Below are positions 1 to 38,022 of a stretch of 64,000 nucleotides of DNA, one piece after another. The notes beneath the pieces are model-generated. The model was not told the origin of the DNA. It worked only from the letters and a program-made list of their open reading frames with translations, and did no database searches. Origin of the DNA: Echiichthys vipera. Taxonomy: Eukaryota; Chordata; Actinopteri; Perciformes; Trachinidae. The first letter of the stretch is position 1. Each line of letters begins with the position of its first letter. The stretch lies in contig OY829648.1 in NCBI GenBank assembly GCA_963691815.1, forward strand, positions 11,179,746-11,243,745, written 5' to 3'. Position numbers and translations under genes: made by a program.

Positions 1-13081
<13,081 letters not shown>

Positions 13082-14270
13082 ACGCCCTTTATTATTATTA
13101 CTCAATAATTCAGATACCCATGCCTGTTATTGACAGTTCATTTGAAGTAAAACTGTATCAACGGATGGTAGAAGTAGTAGATATCGCAAACTAAACTGTA
13201 TTTTGTTGTATACTGTATTTGGATGAGTTGTTCATTTACATTTATGCTTAGTTCCCAACATCTTTATTCTTGTGTTGTATGAGGTTTATACATTATGTAA
13301 ACATTTATATCATTTTTGATAGTGTTGTAAATACTTTATGTGCGATGAGCAAAATCGTTTTATGTGTGCATGAACTTGGTGTACACGCATCTTCATTCAA
13401 GTGGAAAGAAAGAAGAAGCAAAAAGTCAATTTCCGTCTCACTGTTTTTATTTTTCTGTTTTTTGAGCGGTCAAACACACCAGCGTTCAGTCCCTGACAGA
13501 TATCAAATGAAAAGACGAAGCCTCATAAACCCACACTGGTCATAAAAATCAGGTGAAAAGGCAATACAACAAATATTCAGTATCTTTTTTTAAATAAGAG
13601 GTAGTACTCAATGCCTAGGTTTGACATTTCACAATGTTACCAGTGTTTTATTCCACTAATTAATGAATTAGCCATGTTAGCTTAGCATTCCTGCTATTCC
13701 TCTGCCATTTTGTCTAGATATCACCGCAACTAAAATTGCCATCGACACAGACACGGTGCATTTACAGGTCGCCAATCAAAACAGAAGTAACATCAGTGGA
13801 AATGTAAAGTGTACTTGGGACAAACTAAGCTGCGGGAGTGCAACATCTATGAATTATTCAATCATTTGTGAGCGTGAGTGGAAGAGTATCTTTTTACCGG
13901 TAATAGGTGATAGCAGCTGCACTTGATACCCCACACAAACTACTTCTCTTTGTTACCAACAATAGGAAGAGATGGTCTATTGTGAACATTTCATGCAGCA
14001 GTCAAAACTCATTTTGCAGCTTCTTAGTTTTGGTGATTGAAAGATGAAGACTATTTAAGAAGCCATTGTAACACTTGAGAGCCTCCGTTAAGACTAAAAT
14101 CATCTTGTATTCATTTTTTGGAAATTGACCAACAAACCAAATTACATCCTGATTACTGCAAATGTTTCTATTTCTCATCGTAGCCATCTGATTGTGTAAT
14201 TGCTTTCTTTTTTAAGTACACCTTAAGTAAGTAAGTACATCACCGTACCTTTGTGCCACTCCCTGCAGCT
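13082..14270. other. Tail-to-tail spacer: 3'UTRs of tnni3k and erich3
   Basis: This 1.2-kb stretch between the two stop codons must hold both 3'UTRs. On the plus strand I see no clear AATAAA for tnni3k. On the minus strand several AATAAA hexamers exist (TTTATT on the plus strand near 13088, 13263, 13445 and 13649), so erich3 could end anywhere in this spacer and might overlap the tnni3k 3'UTR. No further gene is visible. Confidence 0.5.
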
Positions 14271-28657
<14,387 letters not shown>

Positions 28658-28870
28658 GGTTTTCAGCTTCCGCTCTTTAAAAATCCCCCCTCTCTGTTTC
28701 AGGTAAGAAGGACCGTGGTTGGTGCAGGAGGACGCCTGGGGCTGATATAAAGTCAACTTAAAGCGGCGGAGTTGTTCTAAAGTGTGTCAGTGCATTTACA
28801 GTCGGACTGAGGCTGCACTTCCACAGAGCGGAACTGATGACACTCGCCGGTTGCCATGGGAGATCACGTG
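28658..28870 (-). promoter_or_regulatory. erich3: Probable erich3 5'UTR and promoter with X-box-like and E-box sites
   Basis: Directly upstream of the erich3 ATG. At 28850-28855 is gttgcc followed by atggg, which matches one half of the RFX X-box (GTTGCC) with a poor second half. A perfect palindromic E-box cacgtg is at 28865-28870. A ciliary gene would be expected to carry an X-box, so the half-site is suggestive. No clear TATA box is assigned; the transcription start is not known. Confidence 0.35.
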
Positions 28871-28927
28871 ACGATGCTGCCAATGAAGGCTGGTTTCCAC
28901 TTACAGTCACTAACATATACACCAGGA

Positions 28928-29005
28928 TAACACGCGCACACGCACACGCACGCGAGCACAAACACGCACACACAGACACGCACGCACACACGCACACGCG
29001 CATGC

Positions 29006-29077
<72 letters not shown>
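28928..29077. repeat. CA-rich microsatellite upstream of erich3
   Basis: Interrupted (CA)n with cacgcgcacacgcacacg-type units to about 29004, then pure (CA)n to about 29077, immediately followed by the duplicated segment at 29078. Confidence 0.9.
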
Positions 29078-29079
<2 letters not shown>

Positions 29080-29276
29080 TCATTTTTAGTGAGCCATAAT
29101 ACTTTTAATTTTTCTTGACATTCTTTAAAAACACTTAAGTCATTGTTGAGCATATTATGGATGACTATAATTTGTACTGTACAGTGTGATAATGGAAAGG
29201 TTTCAGTGTACCTCATTGTAATGTGACCTACGACATTATAGATTTATATTTGTTTGTGTAGTTGGTGACAGTTTGT
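29078..29276. repeat. Second copy of lhx8 3'UTR sequence (segmental duplicate)
   Basis: About 199 bp nearly identical to 43954-44159, beginning just 3' of a CA tract in both places. Shared phrases include gtgagccataatactttt, aacacttaagtcattgttga, gtacagtgtgataatggaaa and tgtgtagttggtgacagttt. Differences are few: a missing block of about 13 bp (acattacatgttg in the other copy) and isolated substitutions. Homology stops at gtttgt (29276). Confidence 0.9.
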
Positions 29277-29970
29277 AACCACTAGGCTACATTGTAAAAC
29301 TAGTGTCAAAGTCCTTGATCTGCAGAAAAATGGTGCCTCAGTCAGTGTAAACCGATTATTACACATCATTGTTTATACTGATGCAGCACTTTGTGTGATC
29401 TTTCTGTTTTTATTATATTTATATATATATATTGAAACTTGAGTTTTTGACTTGAACAGTTATTTAAGTGAAATCATCTGAGAAATTTAGAGGAAAAATC
29501 ATTTTGCATAAAGTCTGAAAACTACTAACTACTAAATATATCTATCTATCTAGTTTGACAAACAAATAAAAGTTTCAAATCAAACTTTAAATCATACAAA
29601 TCAAAAGGCCACTGATCACCATACTGTACCATAGGCTGTGGTTTACGCGGATGGGAAAAAACAATGTCCAAACAAATGTTTCAACAAAACAATTGTTGTT
29701 TATTTAACCAAAAAGCGAGCAAACGAAGAACAAAGAAAAATGAATGTGTCTCTCCTGCTCTGGTAAAAAAAACCTTTTGCCCACCCAGGTCAAAATAAAA
29801 CACCTAAACTAAACAAATCATGATAAACGAGAATACTAATAAAAATCTGATCATAATGAAATCAAATAAATTAATTCAGAATAATCAAAACTTGACACCA
29901 AACAAAATACGAAACTAAACAGCCCTAACTACTAACAATAAATAAATAAATAGCTCCAACACTGACTGAT
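29277..29970. other. Intergenic, no recognised feature
   Basis: AT-rich sequence between the duplicated segment and the TATC array; contains a short tatatatata run near 29420-29432. Nothing else was recognised. Confidence 0.5.
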
Positions 29971-29975
29971 TATCC

Positions 29976-30010
<35 letters not shown>

Positions 30011-30071
30011 CATCTACCTATGTATGTATCCATCTATCTATCTATCTATCTATCTACCTATGTATGTATCC

Positions 30072-30137
<66 letters not shown>

Positions 30138-30151
30138 GTATCTATCCATCC

Positions 30152-30222
<71 letters not shown>

Positions 30223-30237
30223 GATCTATCGATCTAT
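29971..30237. repeat. (TATC)n microsatellite
   Basis: About 267 bp of tatc units with a few variants (catc, tacctatgtatgtatc near 30008-30030 and 30055-30070). The Tyr-Leu-Ser-Ile frames through it are artefacts. Confidence 0.95.
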
Positions 30238-31615
30238 AGCAGTTGCAGTAGTTGTTGGCTTGCACTGACTGGTAGACTCTGATTTTAAAGGTTGTGAAAT
30301 AATGAAATATTGAACCACAGCCCAACCATCAAAATGACAACGTCACTGATTCAGTGCCAAAACCCACAGTCTTCTCTCCAGACAGTAGGTTCTCAGTTTG
30401 CCAGTTCACGCTGCAGGTCCTCTGTGGCCCTCTTGTGGAAATGTGGAGAGTTAGTTTTGACCAGGACATGTCATCATCTTTACACTTGCTATTAGTGTAC
30501 ATGCAACACACACGCCACGTCTTATGTGAAACTAGTTGGAGCTACATTAACTCACTGTAAATGATTAACTATACAACAGATGATGGTGAATGTCATATCC
30601 CATCATGTTTATCTTCTTTACTTATGCTACATACAAATGTGGTGGCTTTGCCGACTGCTTGTTGCTGTTTATCTTCCAGACTCTCACAGCCTGAAAATTG
30701 CCTTGAAGTATCACAAAAATACGTTAGACTATTTTGTGGCATAAACTGCTAATTTTCGTAATCAGTTCAAGTGTTTTGTCAGTACCAGAGTCGGCCAGTG
30801 AGAGGAGCCATGTTTCTGTCTCAGCGTGCGACAAAGCTTGGGAGACTGCCCACTCGAGGATCACTGATAAATACATTGGGAGGAAAGAGGAGAAAACAGA
30901 GACGTGCTGTTCAAATATGCAACAGGAGATACAGATATACATAATATGAAACTTACAGTACAGTAAGACTCGGCTGGTAGAGGCTCATCTCACTCGGGAT
31001 GCTGCAGATTCAACTCTGGCTCTCTACTGAACAGGTTGTCCCGCTGCCACACGAGAAATACCCTAGCTGGTTTGAAACTGTCAGAATACAAACTTTAATT
31101 ATTGGGCACGGTCAATAGTTTATTTAAAATCATGCAAACATTGGATCACAATAACAACACAAATAATATAACCAGCAGTTCCTTGTCTTACAAGTCCAGA
31201 GAGCATATAATGCTCAAACAAATTCATTGCAGGAAAAGAGGCTTTCTGCATTTAAAGTGATCATTGATGCATTTACTTATGTATAATATTTATTTAGTGC
31301 TTAATGACTGTGTGCTCTTGATGGTGCTGTTTACGTATGTAAGCATACATGCACACTGACAATCCTAGTGCTGAAATGCAGAGGTGTTGCAGGGATTTAT
31401 CCTTTATTAAGTCAGGATCATTTGCATCTGTTATAGTAAGACACAAGGTTGATTTATTTCACAATCAGACACTTTGAACAATGTCCGTCAATGTGAAGTA
31501 ACAAACAGAGCACAATAAGGGTTGATTTGTTTTCTGGCAGTGTCTTCAAGACAAAAGTCTTGTCATTTAGTTGAATACTAACACTGATTAGGATTTAAAC
31601 TGCAGGGTAGAGGGA
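30238..31615. other. Intergenic, no recognised feature
   Basis: Ordinary AT-rich intergenic DNA between the TATC and GAA arrays. Short open frames on both strands (60-80 codons) show no protein-like composition or splice context. Confidence 0.5.
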
Positions 31616-31678
31616 AAAGAAGAAGAAGAAGAAGACGAAGACGAAGACGAAGACGAAGAAGAAGAAGAAGAAGAAGAA

Positions 31679-31710
<32 letters not shown>

Positions 31711-31944
31711 AGAAGAACAAGAGGAAGAAGAAGAACAAGAAAAAGAACAAGAAAAACAAGAAGAAGAAAAAGAACAAGAACAAGAAGAAGAACAAGAAGA
31801 AGAAGAAGAAGAAGAAGAAGAAGAAGAAGAACAAGAAGAAGAAGAAGAAGAAGAAGAAGAAGAAGAAGAAGAAGAAGAACAAGAACAAGAAGAAGAACAA
31901 GAAGAAGAAGAAGAAGAAGAAGAAGAACAAGAACAAGAACAAGA
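31616..31944. repeat. (GAA)n-rich purine tract with GACGAA and ACAAGA variants
   Basis: About 330 bp that is almost all A and G on the plus strand, made of gaa units with gac and aca interruptions. One strand is pure purine over long stretches, which can favour triplex (H-DNA) structure. Leucine- or phenylalanine-only frames on the minus strand are repeat artefacts. Confidence 0.95.
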
Positions 31945-32689
31945 ATTAATGCTACCCTACTTAAAGGTTCGACTATCATTACAAATGTTTTTCCTAAAGC
32001 ATAAATGGAAAAATAGAAATCACACCAGACAAAACGGTCGTCAAGGCAATGGACCATTTCCAAAACCACCTTGTTTTGATCTCAACTATGAACCTGTGAA
32101 GTTTTGTGACTGTATCTTACATGGCTGGGACGCTGTCTCTGCAACAGAGTCTGACTGCAGACAGACAGACAGATGAACACCTAGGAAAGCACTCAAAACC
32201 ACAAGGTGAAACTAAACCAGCAACGCTAATATTATTTAACATTTTATTTCTATTATTTTTTCCCAGTGTCTTCTGTTTGTTCTCTGACTGACTGAGCTTT
32301 GCATGGTGGACCCGGACCAGAGGTTCCTCTTCAGTGTGGTTGTTGCTCATTTACACTCACCAGCATCTCTGCATCACTCCCCTTTCCTCTTGTTTCACAC
32401 CAGGACGCCAACACACACACCTGTGGATGTTTGACACAACCAGGCTGCAATGGGAGAGTATAGGAGAGAGCTGATGAAATACAGGAAGAGTAAAAAAGTG
32501 TCCTGTTAAATTAGTGATAACATGAGCGGAGAGTGAATCAATGGCCACATGCGGGTTTGTTCAGCCACAAAGGTTTTTGTTGTAATACATTTTGCAGTAT
32601 TTGTGCTGAGAAATGTGCAGTTTGATTGCTTATTTACAAAGTCAAAGTCTTTAGACGTGAGCTAAACAACATATTTAGAGTCTGTGTTA

Positions 32690-32980
32690 TTATAGGTGCG
32701 ACTGTGGCTGTGATCGAAGGTTCGATCCCCGGCTCCCCCAGTCGAAGTGCCCTTGGGCAAGACACTGAACCCCGGATTGCTCCCCGTGCGGTGCATAGGT
32801 GTGTAAATGTGATGTGAATTGTTAGATTAGATTAGATGGTATGAAGATGTCCACCGCCATCAGTGTGAATGTCTGTGTGAATGGGTGAATGTGACAAGTA
32901 GTGTGAAAGCACCTTGAGTAGTAGAAGACTAGAAAGGTGCTATATAAGTACAAGTCCATTTACCATTTACCATTACCTTT
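32690..32980 (+). mobile_element. tRNA-like teleost repeat with B-box and ctatataagt tail
   Basis: Contains a B-box-like ggttcgatccccggctcccc at 32719-32738, then cccttgggcaagacactgaa, and ends in aggtgctatataagtacaag followed by two tccatttacca-like repeats. This arrangement is that of an abundant dispersed element in acanthomorph fish. It is not a functional tRNA gene because no cloverleaf is completed. Confidence 0.6.
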
Positions 32981-35900
32981 CTTACAGTAGCATAGGCAAA
33001 GAACAAAAAATGCATCATGTAAATTAGTTATTGCTGTTTCATTATGAGCAATAAACAAATGTATAAAACGGGCTGAACAACGCCCCATAGCTGTGATATA
33101 ACCCCAACATACCACTGCCTGTTGTGAGCTTTTTAAAGAAAAAAAAATGTAATTTAACTTTTATTTAACCAGAAAAAGACTCTTTGAGGTTAAATCTCTT
33201 TTACATGAACGTCCTCTTGGTGGTATTCTGGAAGTATTAAAAACAGGATGTAACATCAGGTTGATGAAACAGTGAGCTGCCAAATCAAGATACACATGAG
33301 GTACTGTCTGACCGATACATTAGTGTTGTGAAATGTAATGAGACCCTAAAAAATCTTTAAAACTAAACTTAAAAATCTTAATAAAGTAGAAACTAAAAAC
33401 TAAAATAGCGATTCATCAGAGCAGCATGGAACACACACGCTTCATCCCTTCGAACCTTCAGTGTAAAGATGTGTAATGCAGCAGGTGTCTCTCTCACTAG
33501 GCAGTGGACATGAACTAGGATGAACGGCCAGGTAGGTAAACATTCGCTACCTGTCAAGCAGGTGGAATTGAGATGGATATGTCTGCAGGGCTCGCAAGAG
33601 ACACAGCAATCAGGGCAGACATTTCCCCAGCAATAAATGCCTAATACACAATCTAAGTCTTAAAATAACAATTAGTGTAGAAATAGAAGAGGGGTGATTA
33701 TAAATTCCATTCAGGAAAGGGTCTTGGCTGTAAGCTGGGAGGTGGCAGGGAGATGTCGGGGAGTCATGCGGCTCTGAGATGGGGGGGCAGCAGTTTTTGC
33801 AATCAGCGTTAAATAGAGCAGTTTTGTGCCTGTGTGATTGTCAAGTGGGCCATTACTCGTTGATAAGAGCACTTTTTCCTTATGCCGCTCTGATTGGGCT
33901 GAGCATGCTGCTCCCTCTCGCACGCTGTCCCAATGCAATCAGGCCCCTCTTTCACCGCACTGCCATTTTCACTGCTGTGATTTCCACCCAATCCCCCATC
34001 GTCCCCCGGCCAACGCAAATCCCACACCCCTCCACTACCATCACCGCCACCACCACCCCCGTCCCTCCACCAGCACCCGGACTCCCCCTTCAGAGTCGAT
34101 GAGTACCCTTTTACAGCAAGGAGAAAAGGTCATGCCAAACTCGTTGTGTCAATTGTAAACCACCCCAATTCAGACTGATTTCAATGAAATAAATGAGTAG
34201 GTGCAGCCCCAGAGAAAGCAAAGGTTCATGTGGGAGTAGCAAATTAGGAGATTTTCTCAGAGGTTCGCCGGGGCCAAACGCTCACTGCTTCCATCCCACA
34301 TTCCTTGTTTCTCCTGTATTTGCACGACCTTTGTATCTTTTATCCGTGTAACTTTTGCAAAGAAAAACAATTTATCACTTTGGATGTAGGGACACGCTCA
34401 ATAGTGACGCTTTTGCCTCCTGTAATAACTAAAGTTTGCTGCAATTAACAAAAAGAAAGTTCCAATATTTTCAGTATTTATCCTTTTATTTCTAGTTGGA
34501 AGATATATGTGAGATGATGTGTTACAGAGGCTTTGCGGGATAATGAGGGTGATTCTGTTTGTCAAAGAAACACTGGACTCTACTTCTTAATTGTATTGTC
34601 TCGTTCTTTGTTTAAGCACTTGTGTAATTATATTAATCCCTGTGTTTTGTTGAAACTGGCTTTACATAATCTTTGTTTGTTGCCTCACAGACTCCACTGG
34701 TGCATATGTGAAAATAAGAATAACTGCAAAATTAACCAATTGGCTTTTTTAAAAATATATATCTTACTTTTTCCCTCCTGTCCTTTTGAAAAGCCAAAAT
34801 GCGGAAAAACTGTCAAAGTGATTACTCTTCCTGTTGCCACAAACTGGACTTTCACATCTGATGAAGGTGACAAGTTACAGAAATTACCAAAGTTTCCTTC
34901 ACAGACAAATAAATGTACAGTATGTTGTCCTACATAGAGCTTTTTCCCAAAAAAGGTTCAACAGGTCTTTTTCTGTAGTCGGATATCGAAACATGTAGTT
35001 CAAAAAAACGTTTATTAGTAATTATCAGGATAATAGAGAAAGTTATGTAGTATTTAACTGATTAAACAGAATTAAATATGAGTCTGATGTTAAAGGACTC
35101 TGGGTGTTGATTTGATCGGTTCCTCTCTTCTTTTAAAAAAGGAGAAAAAGTGTGTAAGAAAAGTCGTTTGTGTTATTAATTCTCGTATTCCATTATATTC
35201 TTCATCATCTCTCTAGGAGGACTTCTAATAATGGAAAAACAATGCACCGTTAAAGGGGGCCACAATGTGACACTAAATTCTGCTGTGTTTCTCTATTCTA
35301 ACCAATAACGCATCTTGACATTAACTCGCATGCCATCGTAATCACTGTCATACTTTCTAGCTCTCAAACATATTGATGAGACTATTTATAGATGGTATTG
35401 TATGTGCCGAAGCAGCCTCACACACAAGCAGGCGTAAAGCAGCAGAACAAGTTTTTAAGTATTGTTGACAGATAAGTAATTCAAAGCTTGTTTTCGTCTG
35501 GTCCACATCACGCAAAACATTTAGGAAGTGAGCCGTGCAATGTGGAAAATGACAACATTCAAGTGTTGCACATGCAGATGTACATCTTTCCCATCATCTG
35601 TGGTCATATCGGGATTTTCTACCGGTGGCGGGTCGGAGTGATAAAGACTGTCATGTCTGAGAAAGGATTAGTCCTTTCATGATAAGATGCTTTTCAGGTA
35701 GGAATTATTTGTTTGGATACTTCACAGTAACGCTGTCTTGGTGGCTTTACATCTCTCCTCTCACCTTTGACCTCTCCACCTGAACTTGTCGCAGAGGCCC
35801 AAATAAAGCAGTTTTAAAGGACCTCTTTGTACCTTGAAGCGTTAAAAGCGCCCTGCATTAATATGGATTGAGAGAGGAGTGGTTGTCTCACAGGCTGCCA

Positions 35901-36290
35901 CAGTGAACTGTCTGCTCTGCAATGTTTGAGATGTGTTATCTGATAAAGAGCATTCATCTCCACCAGGTGGAACAGGACACATCTCGATGGAGGCACGCTA
36001 ACTCCTTTATCCCTCTGCGATGGTGCGATACGGACGCAAACTCATGCCGGTGCACGTCGGACTGTTATCCCAGTCAGAGCAGCCGAGGACAGAAAATAGC
36101 CTTTTGCCGTTTGTGTGTGTTTGTGATGATGACATGTGGGATTGCGTGAGTGACTGGGTTGAGGGAGAGGAAAAAAGATAGAGAGCAACTGTTTGTTTTC
36201 TTTCAAGTAACCCAAAGAGTTTGTGTATGAGACTCCACTGTCCCTCCTGCCCTCCAAACATGTGTAAAGTATCTGCATTAATCCTGAATT
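32981..36290. other. erich3-lhx8 intergenic region, possible regulatory DNA
   Basis: 3.3 kb with no convincing exon or transposon. Its base composition is less biased than the flanking repeats, especially at 33700-34100 (rich in short C runs) and 35300-36290. Being upstream of a developmental homeobox gene, it may contain enhancers, but I can show no specific one. Short open frames such as 33779-34102 look like chance. Confidence 0.35.
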
Positions 36291-36470
36291 ATGAACGTAT
36301 AGTGTCATGATTAATGATTTGCATACAGAGGTAAAGCAGGTGGGCGGCCGGATTTTCCACTTTGTGATAATGCAAGATTATTTAGAGGGCCGAAGAGCAT
36401 TTATTCAAGCACATGACCCTTGTATTTAACTGACACTGGCTTTACTTCCTCATTGTTTGGTTTTCTACAG
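36291..36470. promoter_or_regulatory. Candidate lhx8 upstream element with POU octamer
   Basis: Unique-looking sequence about 1.6 kb upstream of the lhx8 ATG. It has a perfect reverse octamer atttgcat at 36317-36324 directly after taatg, plus gataatgcaagattattta. Homeodomain and POU sites in unique DNA upstream of a LIM-homeobox gene suggest an enhancer, but this is inference only. Confidence 0.25.
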
Positions 36471-36579
36471 ACCACACACAACCAGTATGTACTGTATATA
36501 TGTTTAAAACCTTTTCTAAAAATGTAGAAAAGGATTCAAGTGCTAACCCTTCGATTTGATAGGAACACTATCATTAATG

Positions 36580-36900
36580 GGACGGCAGTAGCTCAGTCCA
36601 TAGGTGCGGACCATGTATAGACCATGTATGGAGCATGGACTGGTGGCTGGAGAGGTGCCAGTTCATCTCCTTAGCACTGCAGAGGTGCTGTTGAGCAAGG
36701 CACCTAACCCCCAACTGCTCGGGGCGCTGGTCACTGGCAGCCTCCTCGCTCTAACATCTCTCCTTAATTGCATGTATAGGTCCTGTTTGTGCATGTGTGT
36801 GTATTTCGGGCCTGTGTGTGTAACATGATTAATAATAAGAGTGAAAAAATTCAATTTCCCCATTGAAGGATCAATAAAGTAATTCTTCTTCTTCTTCTTA
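36580..36900 (+). mobile_element. SINE-like element with tRNA A-box-like head and CTT tail
   Basis: Begins ggacggcagtagctcagtcc, like a tRNA-derived SINE head, but the usual B-box part is missing. The body reads aggtgccagttcatctcctt, caaggcacctaacccccaac and tgcatgtataggtcctgttt, and it ends gatcaataaagtaattcttc with (ctt)n. This family is common in acanthomorph fish; the copy is internally deleted and inactive. Confidence 0.6.
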
Positions 36901-36951
36901 AAACGTTTCTGCAACATCACTTTTTTTCAGATTCTACTATAAAAATGTTTT

Positions 36952-37016
36952 ACATAATATAATAATTATTATATAATATAATAATTTTAATAATTATAAT
37001 AATTATTATATAATAG
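36952..37016. repeat. AT-rich palindromic repeat
   Basis: Two inverted, nearly identical halves of ataataattattatataat-type sequence; almost no G or C over 65 bp. Confidence 0.75.
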
Positions 37017-37304
37017 AATACTTTTCTCTCTTCTGGCCTCTTTAAATTATTCATACAAAACAAGAGGGGAAATCATACGAGGGCTTTGTTTTAAGGGGTC
37101 ACAGGCAAATTAGATTTGGAGCCATCGCATTAACAGATTTTTCGAGACAAGTGTAAAATAAATATACACAGTTTCAGTCGACTTGAGTTCAGGTACTTTA
37201 ACTTCTAATGAGTCAAGGCAGCGACACTCGGTGAGAGCAAAGTGGTAGACTTAAGTGTTGACAGCCTTCAATAAACAGATACATTATAATGTTCATGGGC
37301 TAAT

Positions 37305-37745
37305 TACCAGTGGTGGAGCAGCCTATACTTAATTACAGGTAAAAGTCCTTAAGTACAGAAGTGTTATCAGAAAACCTTCCGTCAAAAGTAAAAGCACTCA
37401 CTGGATCCTCATGATTGATGTATTAGATTGTACTGAGCATGTTGTAACTGATTGTGGTGGAGCGAATTTGCGGCGTTTTATATATTATTGTGTAGTTTAA
37501 TCTATAAAAATGCATAATGTTATTTATTACAGAACGTTTTGTATGTAAGATCTTAATGTGGGAACCCTTAATGTGGAAATCTGTCAGATAAAAAGTGCAG
37601 TAAAAAGTAGGTTTTGCCCTTTAGAAATGTATAACAGATAAGGTGTATATAGTAAAGCCTATAAAATACTCAAATAAAGTAAAAGTAGGCTACCTTAAAA
37701 TTATAACGGGGTACAGTGCTTGAGTAGGCTAAATGTAGTTTTATA
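37305..37745. repeat. Dispersed fish repeat just upstream of lhx8
   Basis: Starts accagtggtggagcag and contains aaaagtccttaagtacagaa, gtaaaagcactcactggatc, aaaagtgcagtaaaaagtag and ataaaatactcaaataaagt, the signature of the aagtactcaagtaaagtac fish repeat. It ends about 280 bp before the lhx8 start codon, so it probably forms part of the proximal upstream DNA. Non-coding. Confidence 0.55.
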
Positions 37746-38022
37746 CCGTTAAAATGTATAATGTTGTTGAGTCATTAAATCAGAAATCCGTCTGAAAATA
37801 TCGATATGAATGTGGAACTTTCTCTCCTTATAAGACCACACTATAAGTTTAATTTCCAAAGGGAGGCGCGGCCACAGAGGACGGGGAAATATGAATTATG
37901 ATCCGCCCTCTGGAGAGAGCTGCGGGCAGAGCGACAGACGCGCAGAGGAATCCTGGAGGAGAAAGGAAAGAATAACTGCACTTTTACTTTGAAACTGGGA
38001 AGCGTCGCACTCCCGGACAGAC

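Noticed and set aside
30020..30282. Tyr-Leu-Ser-Ile frames
   Set aside because: Translation of the TATC array.
31578..32069. Leucine- or phenylalanine-only frames
   Set aside because: Translation of the GAA tract; they look like membrane segments but are repeat artefacts.
32690..32800. Functional tRNA gene
   Set aside because: A B-box-like string is present but no complete cloverleaf or plausible anticodon stem; the rest matches a dispersed repeat.
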